A stretch of 64,000 nt of DNA, taken from Rhynchopus sp. YZ270_cl-10 (Eukaryota; Euglenozoa; Diplonemea; Diplonemida; Diplonemidae). The position numbers were made by a program, and so were the translations under genes. The stretch is from positions 1,386,787-1,450,786 of the forward strand of contig OZ037877.1 of NCBI GenBank assembly GCA_964035575.1, in the 5' to 3' direction. Shown piece by piece: positions 19,527 through 31,523 of the stretch. Position 1 is the stretch's first letter. Every line of letters begins with the position of its first letter. Under the pieces are notes generated by a model, which worked only from the letters and a program-made list of their open reading frames with translations, had not been told where the DNA came from and made no database searches.

Positions 19527-19838
19527 ATTGAGCCGGGATGTGTTGGCTGCATCCTGAAACCCCTAGCTTCTGGGGGGGCAAGCTTCTCCAGAACTGGGCA
19601 CTCTTTGAGGTGGACCAAAGGCACCTTCAACTTCTGTGTTGATGTGTTGTCCGTGTTAGTCTACTGTCCTGTTTGCGGCCTTGGTGTAAACCAGGGCAAC
19701 AATCAGAGTGAAATGGGGTGAACCGGGCCAGGCTGGTCTCACAGAGCAGCTCATAACTCCTGCAGTGGACAGTTCAAGGATCGCAGCACAGAGCAGAGTG
19801 AGGGTGTTTCCAACTCAATGGCTTGAACTGGAGAAGCG
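19527..19838 (+). ncRNA. SRP RNA: SRP (7SL) RNA, copy 1
   Basis: The S domain is recognisable: GGTGAACCGGGCCAGG, AGCAGCTCATAACTCCTGC, GGACAGTTCAAGGATCGC align with helix 8 and neighbours of 7SL RNA. The 5' end TTGAGCCGGGATG pairs with GGCTTGA near the 3' end, and an Alu-like GTTGGCTGCATCC...CCC region follows. About 310 nt, then a T6 run. The RNA scaffolds the signal recognition particle that directs secretory ribosomes to the ER. Ends are approximate. Confidence 0.88.
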
Positions 19839-20007
19839 TTTCTTTTTTACATTTTTCCATGTGAACATTGTTTCCACATCACCATACACATGTGTTGTTG
19901 ATACACCCCACCACGTTGCCCAGACCATTCCTACCCACATTATTCACCACAAGTGGCATGTTTACCAGCACATGTTGGTGCTTAGAGCAATGTTAAGAAA
20001 AAGGGCA

Positions 20008-20119
20008 ACCAACGATTTCTAAAGCTACAGTTTCTGTACTTCATTGGTATGGAAGCATGAAGATTATATTCTTCTCACACAACTTTGTCAAACATGGCCA
20101 GCCTCGAAAGAGACTGGCC
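20008..20119 (+). ncRNA. SL RNA: spliced-leader RNA 6
   Basis: Intact exon, donor, Sm-like site (GTCAAACATGG variant after it) and hairpin. The -48 box is weak (GTTTACC). Confidence 0.93.
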
Positions 20120-20179
20120 TTTTTTACGTCACCATGAGAAAAAACATTCACACATATGATGCATGTACAAAGTGTGTGT

Positions 20180-20217
20180 CACCCTGACCCACCTCCAACA
20201 AGACAACCCTGTCTTGT
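20180..20217 (+). promoter_or_regulatory. shared upstream element (Pol III-type) of ncRNA A
   Basis: CACCCTGACCCACCTCCAAC then AAGACAACCCTGTCTTGT with the perfect ACAAGAC/GTCTTGT dyad, ending 20 nt upstream. Confidence 0.7.
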
Positions 20218-20237
20218 TTTCCCATACTCTCCCTATG

Positions 20238-20565
20238 TTTGGGTGCTAAGTTAGTGTGCTACTTCGAAACCAAACAACTCGTTCAGCAACAGCTAAAACT
20301 TGAAAAGACCTTTCTATTTAAGAAAATTCTTTACAATTTTTATGATGCGGTCCTGCTGTTGGGCCTGATATGGCCCAAGGCGGAACTACTTTCATATGAT
20401 GTAAATCCCGTACGTTCGTACAGAATATTACCCATGATGATTATTCTTACATTAGCGTGTAACACTAATTCTGACTGCGTTCTATTTCACACTTCAAATA
20501 TTAGAACTGGATGTGGGGCTGCCAGTTTACTGGTGGTCCCGATCCAGCACACAACGCAAGCACCC
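20238..20565 (+). ncRNA. unassigned structured RNA, type A copy 1
   Basis: Same architecture as type B: outer GGGTGCT/AGCACCC, next GTGTGCT/AGCACAC, a conserved ATCCCGTAC-loop-GTACAGAATATTACC hairpin, and a helix TTGGGCC/GGCCCAA that differs from type B by paired changes. Terminates in T6. Overlapping small ORFs are chance. Confidence 0.78.
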
Positions 20566-20679
20566 TTTTTTATATTTTCCCACCCAGCACCCCCCCTGTG
20601 TCTGTGTTGTTGCCTAAGCATCGCCTTTTACAGGCTTCCTTGCAGGGAGTGTTCGGTCAAGTGATAGTGATGAAGAAGG

Positions 20680-20750
20680 ACAGGGGCGAGTTTTCTCGTG
20701 AAATGCTTTGAAGCCTCTGACATTGAGAGGCTCGCTCCGACCTCTGTTTT
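20680..20750 (+). ncRNA. candidate small structured RNA
   Basis: CAGGGG/CCTCTG closes two hairpins (CGAG-TTTT-CTCG and AGCCTCT-loop-AGAGGCT), followed by T5. A GCTTCC box lies 48-50 nt upstream. GTGATGA and CTGA nearby would also allow a C/D snoRNA reading. Identical in the second segment. Identity unknown. Confidence 0.35.
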
Positions 20751-20829
20751 TAATAACCCACATCACAGTGGTAACCACTGTGTATGTATGGTATGTATGG
20801 TATGTTTGTTTTTGTTTTGTTAAAAAAGA

Positions 20830-21017
20830 GGGTATGCCACTCCTGGATGTTGTGCAGCTCCAGGGCAACATGTGTGAACGGACCAGGTTGCCCTGGCGAC
20901 CCGTCACCCCAATGAGAAATTGCGTTAATATCATCAGTGCACAAGGCACTGTATCAGATATTAAGCTGATAAGAACAGATAATACACTTGATCTTAGCCA
21001 AAAGGCCGAGAAGGTAT
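20830..21017 (-). ncRNA. U2: U2 snRNA, copy 1
   Basis: 5' ATACCTTCTCGGCCTTTTGG CTAAGATCAAGTGTATTATC and TTCTTATCAGCTTAATATCTG are U2 signatures; the 3' stem-loop CTGGAGCTGCACAACATCCAG matches stem IV. 188 nt, as in other eukaryotes. The branch-site recognition stretch reads GTATTA where most eukaryotes have GTAGTA. The Sm-like site (CAATTTCTC) is unusual. Confidence 0.95.
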
Positions 21018-21058
21018 GACTTCTTTTTAGTCCATACCGAATTCGACACCCATGTACA

Positions 21059-21065
21059 GGGAAGC
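21059..21065 (-). promoter_or_regulatory. -48 box of U2
   Basis: GCTTCCC starting 48 nt before the U2 5' end, as in the SL genes. Confidence 0.7.
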
Positions 21066-21166
21066 ATGATTATGATCAATATTACTAGGAAACAACAAGG
21101 CAAGCAGATTACACACCCATGTCACAGGGAAGTAAGTGAAGGTGATGATCAATCTTATTAGTAAAA

Positions 21167-21312
21167 ACAAGGCCGCCGAAGCAGCTACACAAATTGCCAA
21201 TGTGGCAACGCCGAAGCGGCCCATGGCGGGAATTGGGTAGTTTTCAACCAGCAATCTCTCCACAGCGTCCCTATTTGGTCATTGCTTATGGAATTATCCC
21301 GAGCGCAAGAAT
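21167..21312 (-). ncRNA. U4: U4 snRNA, copy 1
   Basis: Contains TTCTTGCGCTCGG, GATTGCTGGTTGAAAACT, AATTCCCGCCATGG and CATTGGCAATTTGTG, matching the U4 5' region, U6-pairing stem region, central domain and Sm site. The terminal hairpin is GCTGC-TTCG-GCGGC. ~146 nt. It shares the strand with U2 and lies 150 nt upstream of it. Confidence 0.93.
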
Positions 21313-21353
21313 ACCTCCTTTTCTCCCAGTCGTGTCACAAAGCTATGTCCACA

Positions 21354-21360
21354 GGGAAGT
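21354..21360 (-). promoter_or_regulatory. -48 box of U4
   Basis: ACTTCCC beginning 48 nt before the U4 start; the second copy has GCTTCCC (32198-32204). Confidence 0.7.
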
Positions 21361-21393
21361 GTGTTGGGGTGGTAACATATAGACACCACGTAA

Positions 21394-24300
21394 AACTGTA
21401 AAAATGACGAAAATCGGAAAAATGACGATTTTTTGGTCAAAATATTTTTCACAGAAAATCGAATTTTACTATTAAGATTGGCTTTGGGCATGACCCAGTA
21501 AGGTTACTATGGGCCCCATGGGACATATACACCCGAATACCAGGCCGTATTTTCAAAAAGTTGATAATCCCAGTATATGGTATGGCCCTGTGGTACGAAA
21601 TTTTTGGCCGAAAAAATCGACCAAAAAATCGTCATTTTTGGGGGTCACGGTGACAAAAAGTTGCATTTTTTCACGAAAAATGGTCGGAATGTGACTTGAA
21701 TGGGCTCTAATGGGTATATTATGCACATAACATACCTAAATTATGTCGATATTTCACCGGCGGAGCCGAAAAAATCGATTTTCAGGGTGTGCAAAACTGT
21801 AAAAATGACGAAAATCGGAAAAATGACGATTTTTTGGTCAAAATATTTTTCACAGAAAATCGAATTTTACTATTAAGATTGGCTTTGGGCATGACCCAGT
21901 AAGGTTACTATGGGCCCCATGGGACATATACACCCGAATACCAGGCCGTATTTTCAAAAAGTTGATAATCCCAGTATATGGTATGGCCCTGTGGTACGAA
22001 ATTTTTGGCCGAAAAAATCGACCAAAAAATCGTCATTTTTGGGGGTCACGGTGACAAAAAGTTGCATTTTTTCACGAAAAATGGTCGGAATGTGACTTGA
22101 ATGGGCTCTAATGGGTATATTATGCACATAACATACCTAAATTATGTCGATATTTCACCGGCGGAGCCGAAAAAATCGATTTTCAGGGTGTGCAAAACTG
22201 TAAAAATGACGAAAATCGGAAAAATGACGATTTTTTGGTCAAAATATTTTTCACAGAAAATCGAATTTTACTATTAAGATTGGCTTTGGGCATGACCCAG
22301 TAAGGTTACTATGGGCCCCATGGGACATATACACCCGAATACCAGGCCGTATTTTCAAAAAGTTGATAATCCCAGTATATGGTATGGCCCTGTGGTACGA
22401 AATTTTTGGCCGAAAAAATCGACCAAAAAATCGTCATTTTTGGGGGTCACGGTGACAAAAAGTTGCATTTTTTCACGAAAAATGGTCGGAATGTGACTTG
22501 AATGGGCTCTAATGGGTATATTATGCACATAACATACCTAAATTATGTCGATATTTCACCGGCGGAGCCGAAAAAATCGATTTTCAGGGTGTGCAAAACT
22601 GTAAAAATGACGAAAATCGGAAAAATGACGATTTTTTGGTCAAAATATTTTTCACAGAAAATCGAATTTTACTATTAAGATTGGCTTTGGGCATGACCCA
22701 GTAAGGTTACTATGGGCCCCATGGGACATATACACCCGAATACCAGGCCGTATTTTCAAAAAGTTGATAATCCCAGTATATGGTATGGCCCTGTGGTACG
22801 AAATTTTTGGCCGAAAAAATCGACCAAAAAATCGTCATTTTTGGGGGTCACGGTGACAAAAAGTTGCATTTTTTCACGAAAAATGGTCGGAATGTGACTT
22901 GAATGGGCTCTAATGGGTATATTATGCACATAACATACCTAAATTATGTCGATATTTCACCGGCGGAGCCGAAAAAATCGATTTTCAGGGTGTGCAAAAC
23001 TGTAAAAATGACGAAAATCGGAAAAATGACGATTTTTTGGTCAAAATATTTTTCACAGAAAATCGAATTTTACTATTAAGATTGGCTTTGGGCATGACCC
23101 AGTAAGGTTACTATGGGCCCCATGGGACATATACACCCGAATACCAGGCCGTATTTTCAAAAAGTTGATAATCCCAGTATATGGTATGGCCCTGTGGTAC
23201 GAAATTTTTGGCCGAAAAAATCGACCAAAAAATCGTCATTTTTGGGGGTCACGGTGACAAAAAGTTGCATTTTTTCACGAAAAATGGTCGGAATGTGACT
23301 TGAATGGGCTCTAATGGGTATATTATGCACATAACATACCTAAATTATGTCGATATTTCACCGGCGGAGCCGAAAAAATCGATTTTCAGGGTGTGCAAAA
23401 CTGTAAAAATGACGAAAATCGGAAAAATGACGATTTTTTGGTCAAAATATTTTTCACAGAAAATCGAATTTTACTATTAAGATTGGCTTTGGGCATGACC
23501 CAGTAAGGTTACTATGGGCCCCATGGGACATATACACCCGAATACCAGGCCGTATTTTCAAAAAGTTGATAATCCCAGTATATGGTATGGCCCTGTGGTA
23601 CGAAATTTTTGGCCGAAAAAATCGACCAAAAAATCGTCATTTTTGGGGGTCACGGTGACAAAAAGTTGCATTTTTTCACGAAAAATGGTCGGAATGTGAC
23701 TTGAATGGGCTCTAATGGGTATATTATGCACATAACATACCTAAATTATGTCGATATTTCACCGGCGGAGCCGAAAAAATCGATTTTCAGGGTGTGCAAA
23801 ACTGTAAAAATGACGAAAATCGGAAAAATGACGATTTTTTGGTCAAAATATTTTTCACAGAAAATCGAATTTTACTATTAAGATTGGCTTTGGGCATGAC
23901 CCAGTAAGGTTACTATGGGCCCCATGGGACATATACACCCGAATACCAGGCCGTATTTTCAAAAAGTTGATAATCCCAGTATATGGTATGGCCCTGTGGT
24001 ACGAAATTTTTGGCCGAAAAAATCGACCAAAAAATCGTCATTTTTGGGGGTCACGGTGACAAAAAGTTGCATTTTTTCACGAAAAATGGTCGGAATGTGA
24101 CTTGAATGGGCTCTAATGGGTATATTATGCACATAACATACCTAAATTATGTCGATATTTCACCGGCGGAGCCGAAAAAATCGATTTTCAGGGTGTGCAA
24201 AACTGTAAAAATGACGAAAATCGGAAAAATGACGATTTTTTGGTCAAAATATTTTTCACAGAAAATCGAATTTTACTATTAAGATTGGCTTTGGGCATGA

Positions 24301-25010
24301 CCCAGTAAGGTTACTATGGGCCCCATGGGACATATACACCCGAATACCAGGCCGTATTTTCAAAAAGTTGATAATCCCAGTATATGGTATGGCCCTGTGG
24401 TACGAAATTTTTGGCCGAAAAAATCGACCAAAAAATCGTCATTTTTGGGGGTCACGGTGACAAAAAGTTGCATTTTTTCACGAAAAATGGTCGGAATGTG
24501 ACTTGAATGGGCTCTAATGGGTATATTATGCACATAACATACCTAAATTATGTCGATATTTCACCGGCGGAGCCGAAAAAATCGATTTTCAGGGTGTGCA
24601 AAACTGTAAAAATGACGAAAATCGGAAAAATGACGATTTTTTGGTCAAAATATTTTTCACAGAAAATCGAATTTTACTATTAAGATTGGCTTTGGGCATG
24701 ACCCAGTAAGGTTACTATGGGCCCCATGGGACATATACACCCGAATACCAGGCCGTATTTTCAAAAAGTTGATAATCCCAGTATATGGTATGGCCCTGTG
24801 GTACGAAATTTTTGGCCGAAAAAATCGACCAAAAAATCGTCATTTTTGGGGGTCACGGTGACAAAAAGTTGCATTTTTTCACGAAAAATGGTCGGAATGT
24901 GACTTGAATGGGCTCTAATGGGTATATTATGCACATAACATACCTAAATTATGTCGATATTTCACCGGCGGAGCCGAAAAAATCGATTTTCAGGGTGTGC
25001 AAAACTGTAA
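21394..25010. repeat. 401-bp tandem array, nine units (copy 2)
   Basis: Nine virtually identical units at exactly 401-bp steps (21509 to 24717). All share GGTCACGGTGACAAAAAG. The array begins right after CACGTAAA at the end of the first SL/snRNA cluster, which marks the junction of the tandem duplication. Confidence 0.95.
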
Positions 25011-28000
25011 AAATCACCAAAATCCCAAAAATCACGATTTTTTTTCAAAAATATTTTTTTCAAAAAAATCGATTTTAAAATATTGGTTTGGCTTGTGCGG
25101 GGACCTGAATCTGGGGCAACATACCCTGTGGGACATACTGGGCCCGATGCAAGGCCGATTTTTCAAAAATATGGTTGCCCCGGTAGACGGTATGGCCCTG
25201 CAGGTCAGTGCATCGGGCCAAAAATCATGAAAAAATCATGATTTTGGGGTCTGGCACCCCATGGGCACATATATCTGGGGGTGTGAAATATGCATGGAAT
25301 CGACCGATTGGGGGTGTTATAGGTCCTGGGGGCCCACATGGGCCATATTTCACGCTATTGGGTCACGGGAAAGTGATTTTGACATTTTTTCATCGATTTT
25401 AGCTGTGAGAACCCTTCAAAAACACTGATTTTGGGGTGTTTCTGAGACGGTACGCTATACCCAGGGTCATATTAGGTATTAGTCCGGTCGACTTTTTGAA
25501 AAAACGACCCCGCAATGGACTCAGGGGTGCCAGATAGTGTATATGCACCAGAATGGATTCACGGGAAAAGTCAAAATTGGGTGTCAGATACATGCTGCCA
25601 TAAGTGACGAATTTCAAAAGTTGAGATTTTTCGAAAATCAGGGTTCAGTACACGCTGTACCCAATCCTGGGGGCCAAAATTTTCAACTTTTTGAAAAAAC
25701 GGGCGGTATATGGCCCTAAAGTGTCAAAATGAGTTAATTGCGACCTCGGACGGCCTCCGGAGATGAGTAGAAGTTTATTTACTGAAAAAAAAAGTCAAAA
25801 CACAGGCAAAATCCCACCTTCCACAGGTACAGTCAAAACTTTTATCCAGATCTCATGTTTTTTCAAAAAATTTTAAATTGTTTTTATGACTAACACCTCC
25901 GAAATTTTTCCTGATAAGATGGAATATGGTCCTGTCGTAGTATGCAGTGTGTTTGCAGGCAAAAATTTGCATTTTCTCGCCCCAGACATTTTTTTATACA
26001 TAAAAGTGCATAAAGGGACCCCTGACCCTAAAATCCGGGTTCCAGCTTTTTGAAGGGGTCACCCTACAGGCCACCTCAAAAAGTTGGCCCGTAGGGCCAA
26101 CTTTTTGAAAAAACGGGGTTGCGATGTGTCCTGGGGGCCCGAAGGGCCCCCAGGACACATCGCTGGGAAAAAAATATTAGGTTTTTTGGGGTCTATATAG
26201 GGTTGCTGTGGGGGTCACATGGCCGAAAAATGGCCATTTTTGGCCTATTTTTGGCCATTTTTTTAAGGTAAAAAATCCACTTTTTTTTTGTACATCCCCT
26301 TGCCCCCGGTAAAATTTACCAAACATATGGCCCTGTTGGACATACTGGGCCCATGAGTCGGTCGCTGCATCACCAAACTAGTTGCCCTATTTGCTAAAAT
26401 CATGTTTTCAGGGTCAAAAATAGGGTGTTTTTTAGGGTCAAAAATAGGGTGTTTTTCAGGGGTATGTTAACCACGTATGTGTCTTAGGGACCAAATTTTC
26501 CAGGAATGTGAACCAATCGGGTCGCAATGGGTCCAGGGGGCCCGGAGGGCCCCCATGCAGGGAAAATTTGCAACAATCCTGGGCAATGCTGGGGGCCGAT
26601 AGGGTGTGCCTATACACGTGTTTTTACGTGTTTTTGGGCACTTTTCAGGATTTTCGAAAATTTTTGCAACACCAAAATCAAAAATTTCGGTCTAGGAGGC
26701 CCATATCTGGAAAAAATCGATATTCCAATGGCCTCATTGGGACATATTGGGCCCAGGACCCTATTTTCAGGTCCCAGGAAAAGCCAAAACAATAAAAAAA
26801 ATAGCTCAGGCGACCCCCAAAAATAGGCGAAAAACAGCCATTTTTAGGGTGTTTTTTAGGGGTATTTTTACACACACAAATTGTTTACCATAGCACACCC
26901 CCAGGCTGCCTCAAAATTTTATCTTTATTTGATTTTTCCAACCCACATAGGGGTATTGGAGGCACAACTTTCACCAAGCCTGGGGAATTCGGCACTGCAC
27001 ACACACAACTGAAAAAGGCAAAAATCACCTGTTTTTCAAGGTGTCGCAGGGTAAATGTTGTTCCTTAAAAACCAAATTTTTTCTAAAAAATCGGCCCTGC
27101 GGGTGAAAAAACGACACTATGGGGGGTATTCCAGGGTGTGGGGGCCCCAAAAATCCGGTTTAAGACCACGAGAGGGTCCGAATACACACCTGAGAAGGTC
27201 CCGGGGAGTAAAAAAATGGCCATTTTTGGGGGGTCAAAATCTCACTTTTTGGGGGGATGTTTGTATACCCAGTACCGACCCACTAGCTGGGATGCCCAAC
27301 TTTTCGCGAATATGGGGGCCCGTAGGGCCCCCGGGGCCCAGGGGGCCCAAAATATCGTGTTGCAGATGCCAGGAGAACATGTTTCAATATTTTGGATACA
27401 TTTTTCCATAAGGTCATTTTCAAAAGCACTGATTTTAGGGGTATTGAGCGAGGTACCCATACCCATGGGTTATCCTATATATTAGTTTTCACTCGGATGT
27501 GAAAAAACGATGTCGCAATGGATTCAGGGGGCCCAAATAGGGTATATGGCCCAGGAAATTTTCAAAAAGTTGACCCAACCAGGTATACAGGCATACAAGC
27601 CGGTAGGTCAACAGATAGGGTGTTTTCCGCACCCAAAATACGGGGTCATGACCATGTGGGTCAGACCTGAATTGATAAATGTTTCGCACAGGTTTTCGCG
27701 AATACCCCCTCTATTCCGAATGCGCTACAAGAGTTTTAAATTTTTGGCTATTTAGATTCACTTTTAAAAACAAAATGGGTCTCCAGAACACACATGAGGT
27801 TCACATGTACCTCTACAGAAACCTTGGTTTTGGTCGGATTTTGAGGCCAATTTTTGGGTTCCCACCAATTTCCTAGGGTATACTGGGATATTGCCCGTGT
27901 GTCCAAAAGTGATTTTTGGGGCCTTAGGACCCCGGAGAATCCATTTAACGGTCGTTTTTGCACCGGAAAGACCTATCTAGTACCCAAAAATCGAATTTTC

Positions 28001-28223
28001 ATATTTTTGAAAAAGTGACCAAAAATCGACTTTTTTTGGTAACATTGTATGGCATAAATTATTCTACATAATGTGTGATGCTTGAATAAAAACTTACGAC
28101 CCCATAATGTACTCGGAACTCACCCATGTAATTGTTGAGAAAAAAAAACTTTCCGAAAAAATGAAATTTCAACCCGAATATGCACATTTGGGTCATTTTA
28201 CGGCTATGTAGGTCATTTTGTAT
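25011..28223. repeat. 3.2-kb non-coding duplicated segment, copy 2
   Basis: Near-identical to 8521-11733, without the LINE. No gene seen. All hairpins are preserved. Confidence 0.85.
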
Positions 28224-28231
28224 GTGTTTTT
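28224..28231. other. empty target site of the LINE
   Basis: TATGTGTTTTTCGATTATAT runs uninterrupted here; in copy 1 the GTGTTTTT is duplicated around the LINE. Confidence 0.95.
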
Positions 28232-28677
28232 CGATTATATAGGTGATTAGGATATGTGTGATGCTCAGATTAAATCGTAAGACCCCGCAATTGACTCAAA
28301 TGTGCCCAAAAACCCTATATACCCAAGATTATTAACTTTTCCAGCATATTGGACATCCTTAGGTATGGTTATAAGCCATGATACGGCTATTGCTGGAAAA
28401 ATAGCCATAAATTGTGGTTGGTATTGATTTCAGAAATTATGTGATGCTTAGATCATGCCATAGACGCTTTTAATGGATTCATATGAGCTCATACTACCCA
28501 TATACCCCTTCAGAAGCCCCTTTTGACTCTTATGAATATCCTTATATAGGCTTCCACTTGTGCAGAACCTTCTCAGTGTACAAGATGTTAGGTACAAAAA
28601 AACCATCATATTTTTTACACTACTGGCATGCTTCCCAGGACACGTCTGTACTCAGAACGTTGTAGAGAAAAAAGGCA

Positions 28678-28798
28678 ACCAACGATTTCTAAAGCTACAG
28701 TTTCTGTACTTCATTGGTATGGAAGCATGAAGATTATATCTTCTCACACAACTTTGTCAAACATGGCCAGTCTCGAAAGAGACTGGCCTTTTTTACGT
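28678..28798 (+). ncRNA. SL RNA: spliced-leader RNA 7
   Basis: Upstream flank equals that of SL 1, downstream flank resembles that of SL 2, so this gene appears to be the product of recombination between two units. Exon and donor intact. Confidence 0.95.
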
Positions 28799-29111
28799 TA
28801 GCATGATCGTCTTGTGCACAAGAAGCAAACCCAAAAACACACACGATTCACACATGACATAACACACAAGTGCTTACTGCACCCCATTTTTATATCGCCT
28901 GCAAAACCATATTTGTGACACTTGTTCCCCTTCAGAAGCCACTGTTGACTCTGTCGAATATCCTTCTGTAGGATCACACTTAAGGATATTTTTATGTAGA
29001 ACCTTCACAGTGACCAAGATGTCAGGTACGAAAAAGCAACCGTATTATAGACATTGGCAGAAGGCTTCCCAGAACAAGTGGGTACCTAGAACATTGTAGA
29101 GAAAAAGGGCA

Positions 29112-29222
29112 ACCAACGATTTCTAAAGCTACAGTTTCTGTACTTCATTGGTATGGAAGCATGAAGATTACTCTTCTCACACAACTTTGTCAAAACATGG
29201 CCAGTTTCGAAAGAGACTGGCC
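29112..29222 (+). ncRNA. SL RNA: spliced-leader RNA 8
   Basis: Copy of SL 3 (+10844). Intact. Confidence 0.95.
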
Positions 29223-29530
29223 TTTTTTACGTTAACATCACCTTGTGCAAACCCAAAAAACACACATGATTCCCATGTTCTTCGAATATTTTGGTGATTA
29301 GGATATGTGTAATGCTCAGATTAAATTGTACGACCACGCAATTGACTCAAATGAGCCCAAATATCCCGTATTCCCAAGATTTTTGGACTTTCGAGCACAT
29401 TGGGCATCCTTAGGTATGTTTATAAGCCACTCTACGGCTATGTTAGAAAAAAAACCCACCATAATAATGATACATATGGCATGATTCCCAGAACATGTTG
29501 GCACTTAGAACATTGTAGAGAAAAAGGGCA

Positions 29531-29641
29531 ACCAACGATTTCTAAAGCTACAGTTTCTGTACTTCATTGGTATGGAAGCATGAAGATTATTCTTCTCACA
29601 CAACTTTGTCAAAACATGGCCAGTTTCGAAAGAGACTGGCC
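29531..29641 (+). ncRNA. SL RNA: spliced-leader RNA 9
   Basis: Copy of SL 4. Intact. Confidence 0.95.
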
Positions 29642-29723
29642 TTTTTTACGTTAACACGATCGTCTTGTGCACAAGAAGCAAAAAAACCCACACAACAACA
29701 GCAGAAGTTTAGAACCACATTCA

Positions 29724-29761
29724 GACCCTGACCCAACTCCAACAAGGGGCCCCTGTCTTGT
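29724..29761 (+). promoter_or_regulatory. shared upstream element of U6, copy 2
   Basis: Same sequence and 20-nt spacing as at 18880. Confidence 0.7.
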
Positions 29762-29781
29762 CAACCACCTTGTGCATATAT

Positions 29782-29889
29782 ACTGGACCCCAGAAATGGG
29801 ACATCCGTTAAAATTGGATCGATACAGAGAAGATTAGCATGGTCCCTGCGCAAGGATGACACGCATTAATCGAGAAAGTATCAACTTTT
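29782..29889 (+). ncRNA. U6: U6 snRNA, copy 2
   Basis: Identical to copy 1 at 18938. Confidence 0.95.
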
Positions 29890-30109
29890 TTTTTGTCCCC
29901 CGGATCACACGTATTTTTTACACTGGTGTCTTCTTCATGCTTCCCAGACCAACACATATGTGCAGACATACCCATCACCCACAGGTGGCAAGTGGCAGGC
30001 TGCAGTAACCCATTGAAATATTGGTTTCAAAAAACGACCATATGCTTTATGCTACTGGCATGCTTCCCTGAGCACATACATGTCGAAAGCTGTGTAGAGA
30101 AAAAGAGCA

Positions 30110-30220
30110 ACCAACGATTTCTAAAGCTACAGTTTCTGTACTTCATTGGTATGGAAGCATGAAGATTACTCTTCTCACACAACTTTGTCAAAACATGGCC
30201 GGTTTCGAAAGAGACTGGCC
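30110..30220 (+). ncRNA. SL RNA: spliced-leader RNA 10
   Basis: Copy of SL 5. Intact. Confidence 0.95.
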
Positions 30221-30370
30221 TTTTTTACGTTAGCATGATTGTCTTTGTGTGTCTTTGTGCAAAGCAAAAAAAAAACACACACAAGAAGTGAGGATCTTCA
30301 AAACCACGTTTTTGACCTGACCCACCTCCAACTAGACAACCCTGTCTTGTATTCCGACAATATGGTATCT

Positions 30371-30682
30371 ATTGAGCCGGGATGTGTTGGCTGCATCCTG
30401 AAACCCCTAGCTTCTGGGGGGGCAAGCTTCTCCAGAACTGGGCACTCTTTGAGGTGGACCAAAGGCACCTTCAACTTCTGTGTTGATGTGTTGTCCGTGT
30501 TAGTCTACTGTCCTGTTTGCGGCCTTGGTGTAAACCAGGGCAACAATCAGAGTGAAATGGGGTGAACCGGGCCAGGCTGGTCTCACAGAGCAGCTCATAA
30601 CTCCTGCAGTGGACAGTTCAAGGATCGCAGCACAGAGCAGAGTGAGGGTGTTTCCAACTCAATGGCTTGAACTGGAGAAGCG
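30371..30682 (+). ncRNA. SRP RNA: SRP (7SL) RNA, copy 2
   Basis: Identical to copy 1 at 19527, including its upstream element at 30313-30350. Confidence 0.88.
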
Positions 30683-30851
30683 TTTCTTTTTTACATTTTT
30701 CCATGTGAACATTGTTTCCACATCACCATACACATGTGTTGTTGATACACCCCACCACGTTGCCCAGACCATTCCTACCCACATTATTCACCACAAGTGG
30801 CATGTTTACCAGCACATGTTGGTGCTTAGAGCAATGTTAAGAAAAAGGGCA

Positions 30852-30963
30852 ACCAACGATTTCTAAAGCTACAGTTTCTGTACTTCATTGGTATGGAAGC
30901 ATGAAGATTATATTCTTCTCACACAACTTTGTCAAACATGGCCAGCCTCGAAAGAGACTGGCC
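30852..30963 (+). ncRNA. SL RNA: spliced-leader RNA 11
   Basis: Copy of SL 6. Intact. Confidence 0.93.
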
Positions 30964-31081
30964 TTTTTTACGTCACCATGAGAAAAAACATTCACACATA
31001 TGATGCATGTACAAAGTGTGTGTCACCCTGACCCACCTCCAACAAGACAACCCTGTCTTGTTTTCCCATACTCTCCCTATG

Positions 31082-31409
31082 TTTGGGTGCTAAGTTAGTG
31101 TGCTACTTCGAAACCAAACAACTCGTTCAGCAACAGCTAAAACTTGAAAAGACCTTTCTATTTAAGAAAATTCTTTACAATTTTTATGATGCGGTCCTGC
31201 TGTTGGGCCTGATATGGCCCAAGGCGGAACTACTTTCATATGATGTAAATCCCGTACGTTCGTACAGAATATTACCCATGATGATTATTCTTACATTAGC
31301 GTGTAACACTAATTCTGACTGCGTTCTATTTCACACTTCAAATATTAGAACTGGATGTGGGGCTGCCAGTTTACTGGTGGTCCCGATCCAGCACACAACG
31401 CAAGCACCC
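31082..31409 (+). ncRNA. unassigned structured RNA, type A copy 2
   Basis: Identical to 20238-20565, with the same upstream element (31024-31061) and T6 end. Confidence 0.78.
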
Positions 31410-31523
31410 TTTTTTATATTTTCCCACCCAGCACCCCCCCTGTGTCTGTGTTGTTGCCTAAGCATCGCCTTTTACAGGCTTCCTTGCAGGGAGTGTTCGG
31501 TCAAGTGATAGTGATGAAGAAGG

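Noticed and set aside
19395-20022. ORFs of 104-108 residues across SRP RNA and SL 6
   Set aside because: They overlap recognisable RNA genes and have no protein features.
20239-20664. 141-residue ORF over ncRNA A
   Set aside because: The sequence shows paired-base covariation and a Pol III-type terminator, and the ORF is not kept in type B.
21509-24902. 61-residue ORFs (MGPMGHIHPNT...) repeated at 401-bp steps
   Set aside because: Identical because the DNA repeats; no domain, and the frame does not extend across units. Treated as satellite.
21394-25010. CRISPR-like or rDNA spacer array
   Set aside because: Units are 401 bp and identical throughout, with no repeat/spacer alternation and no rRNA sequence.
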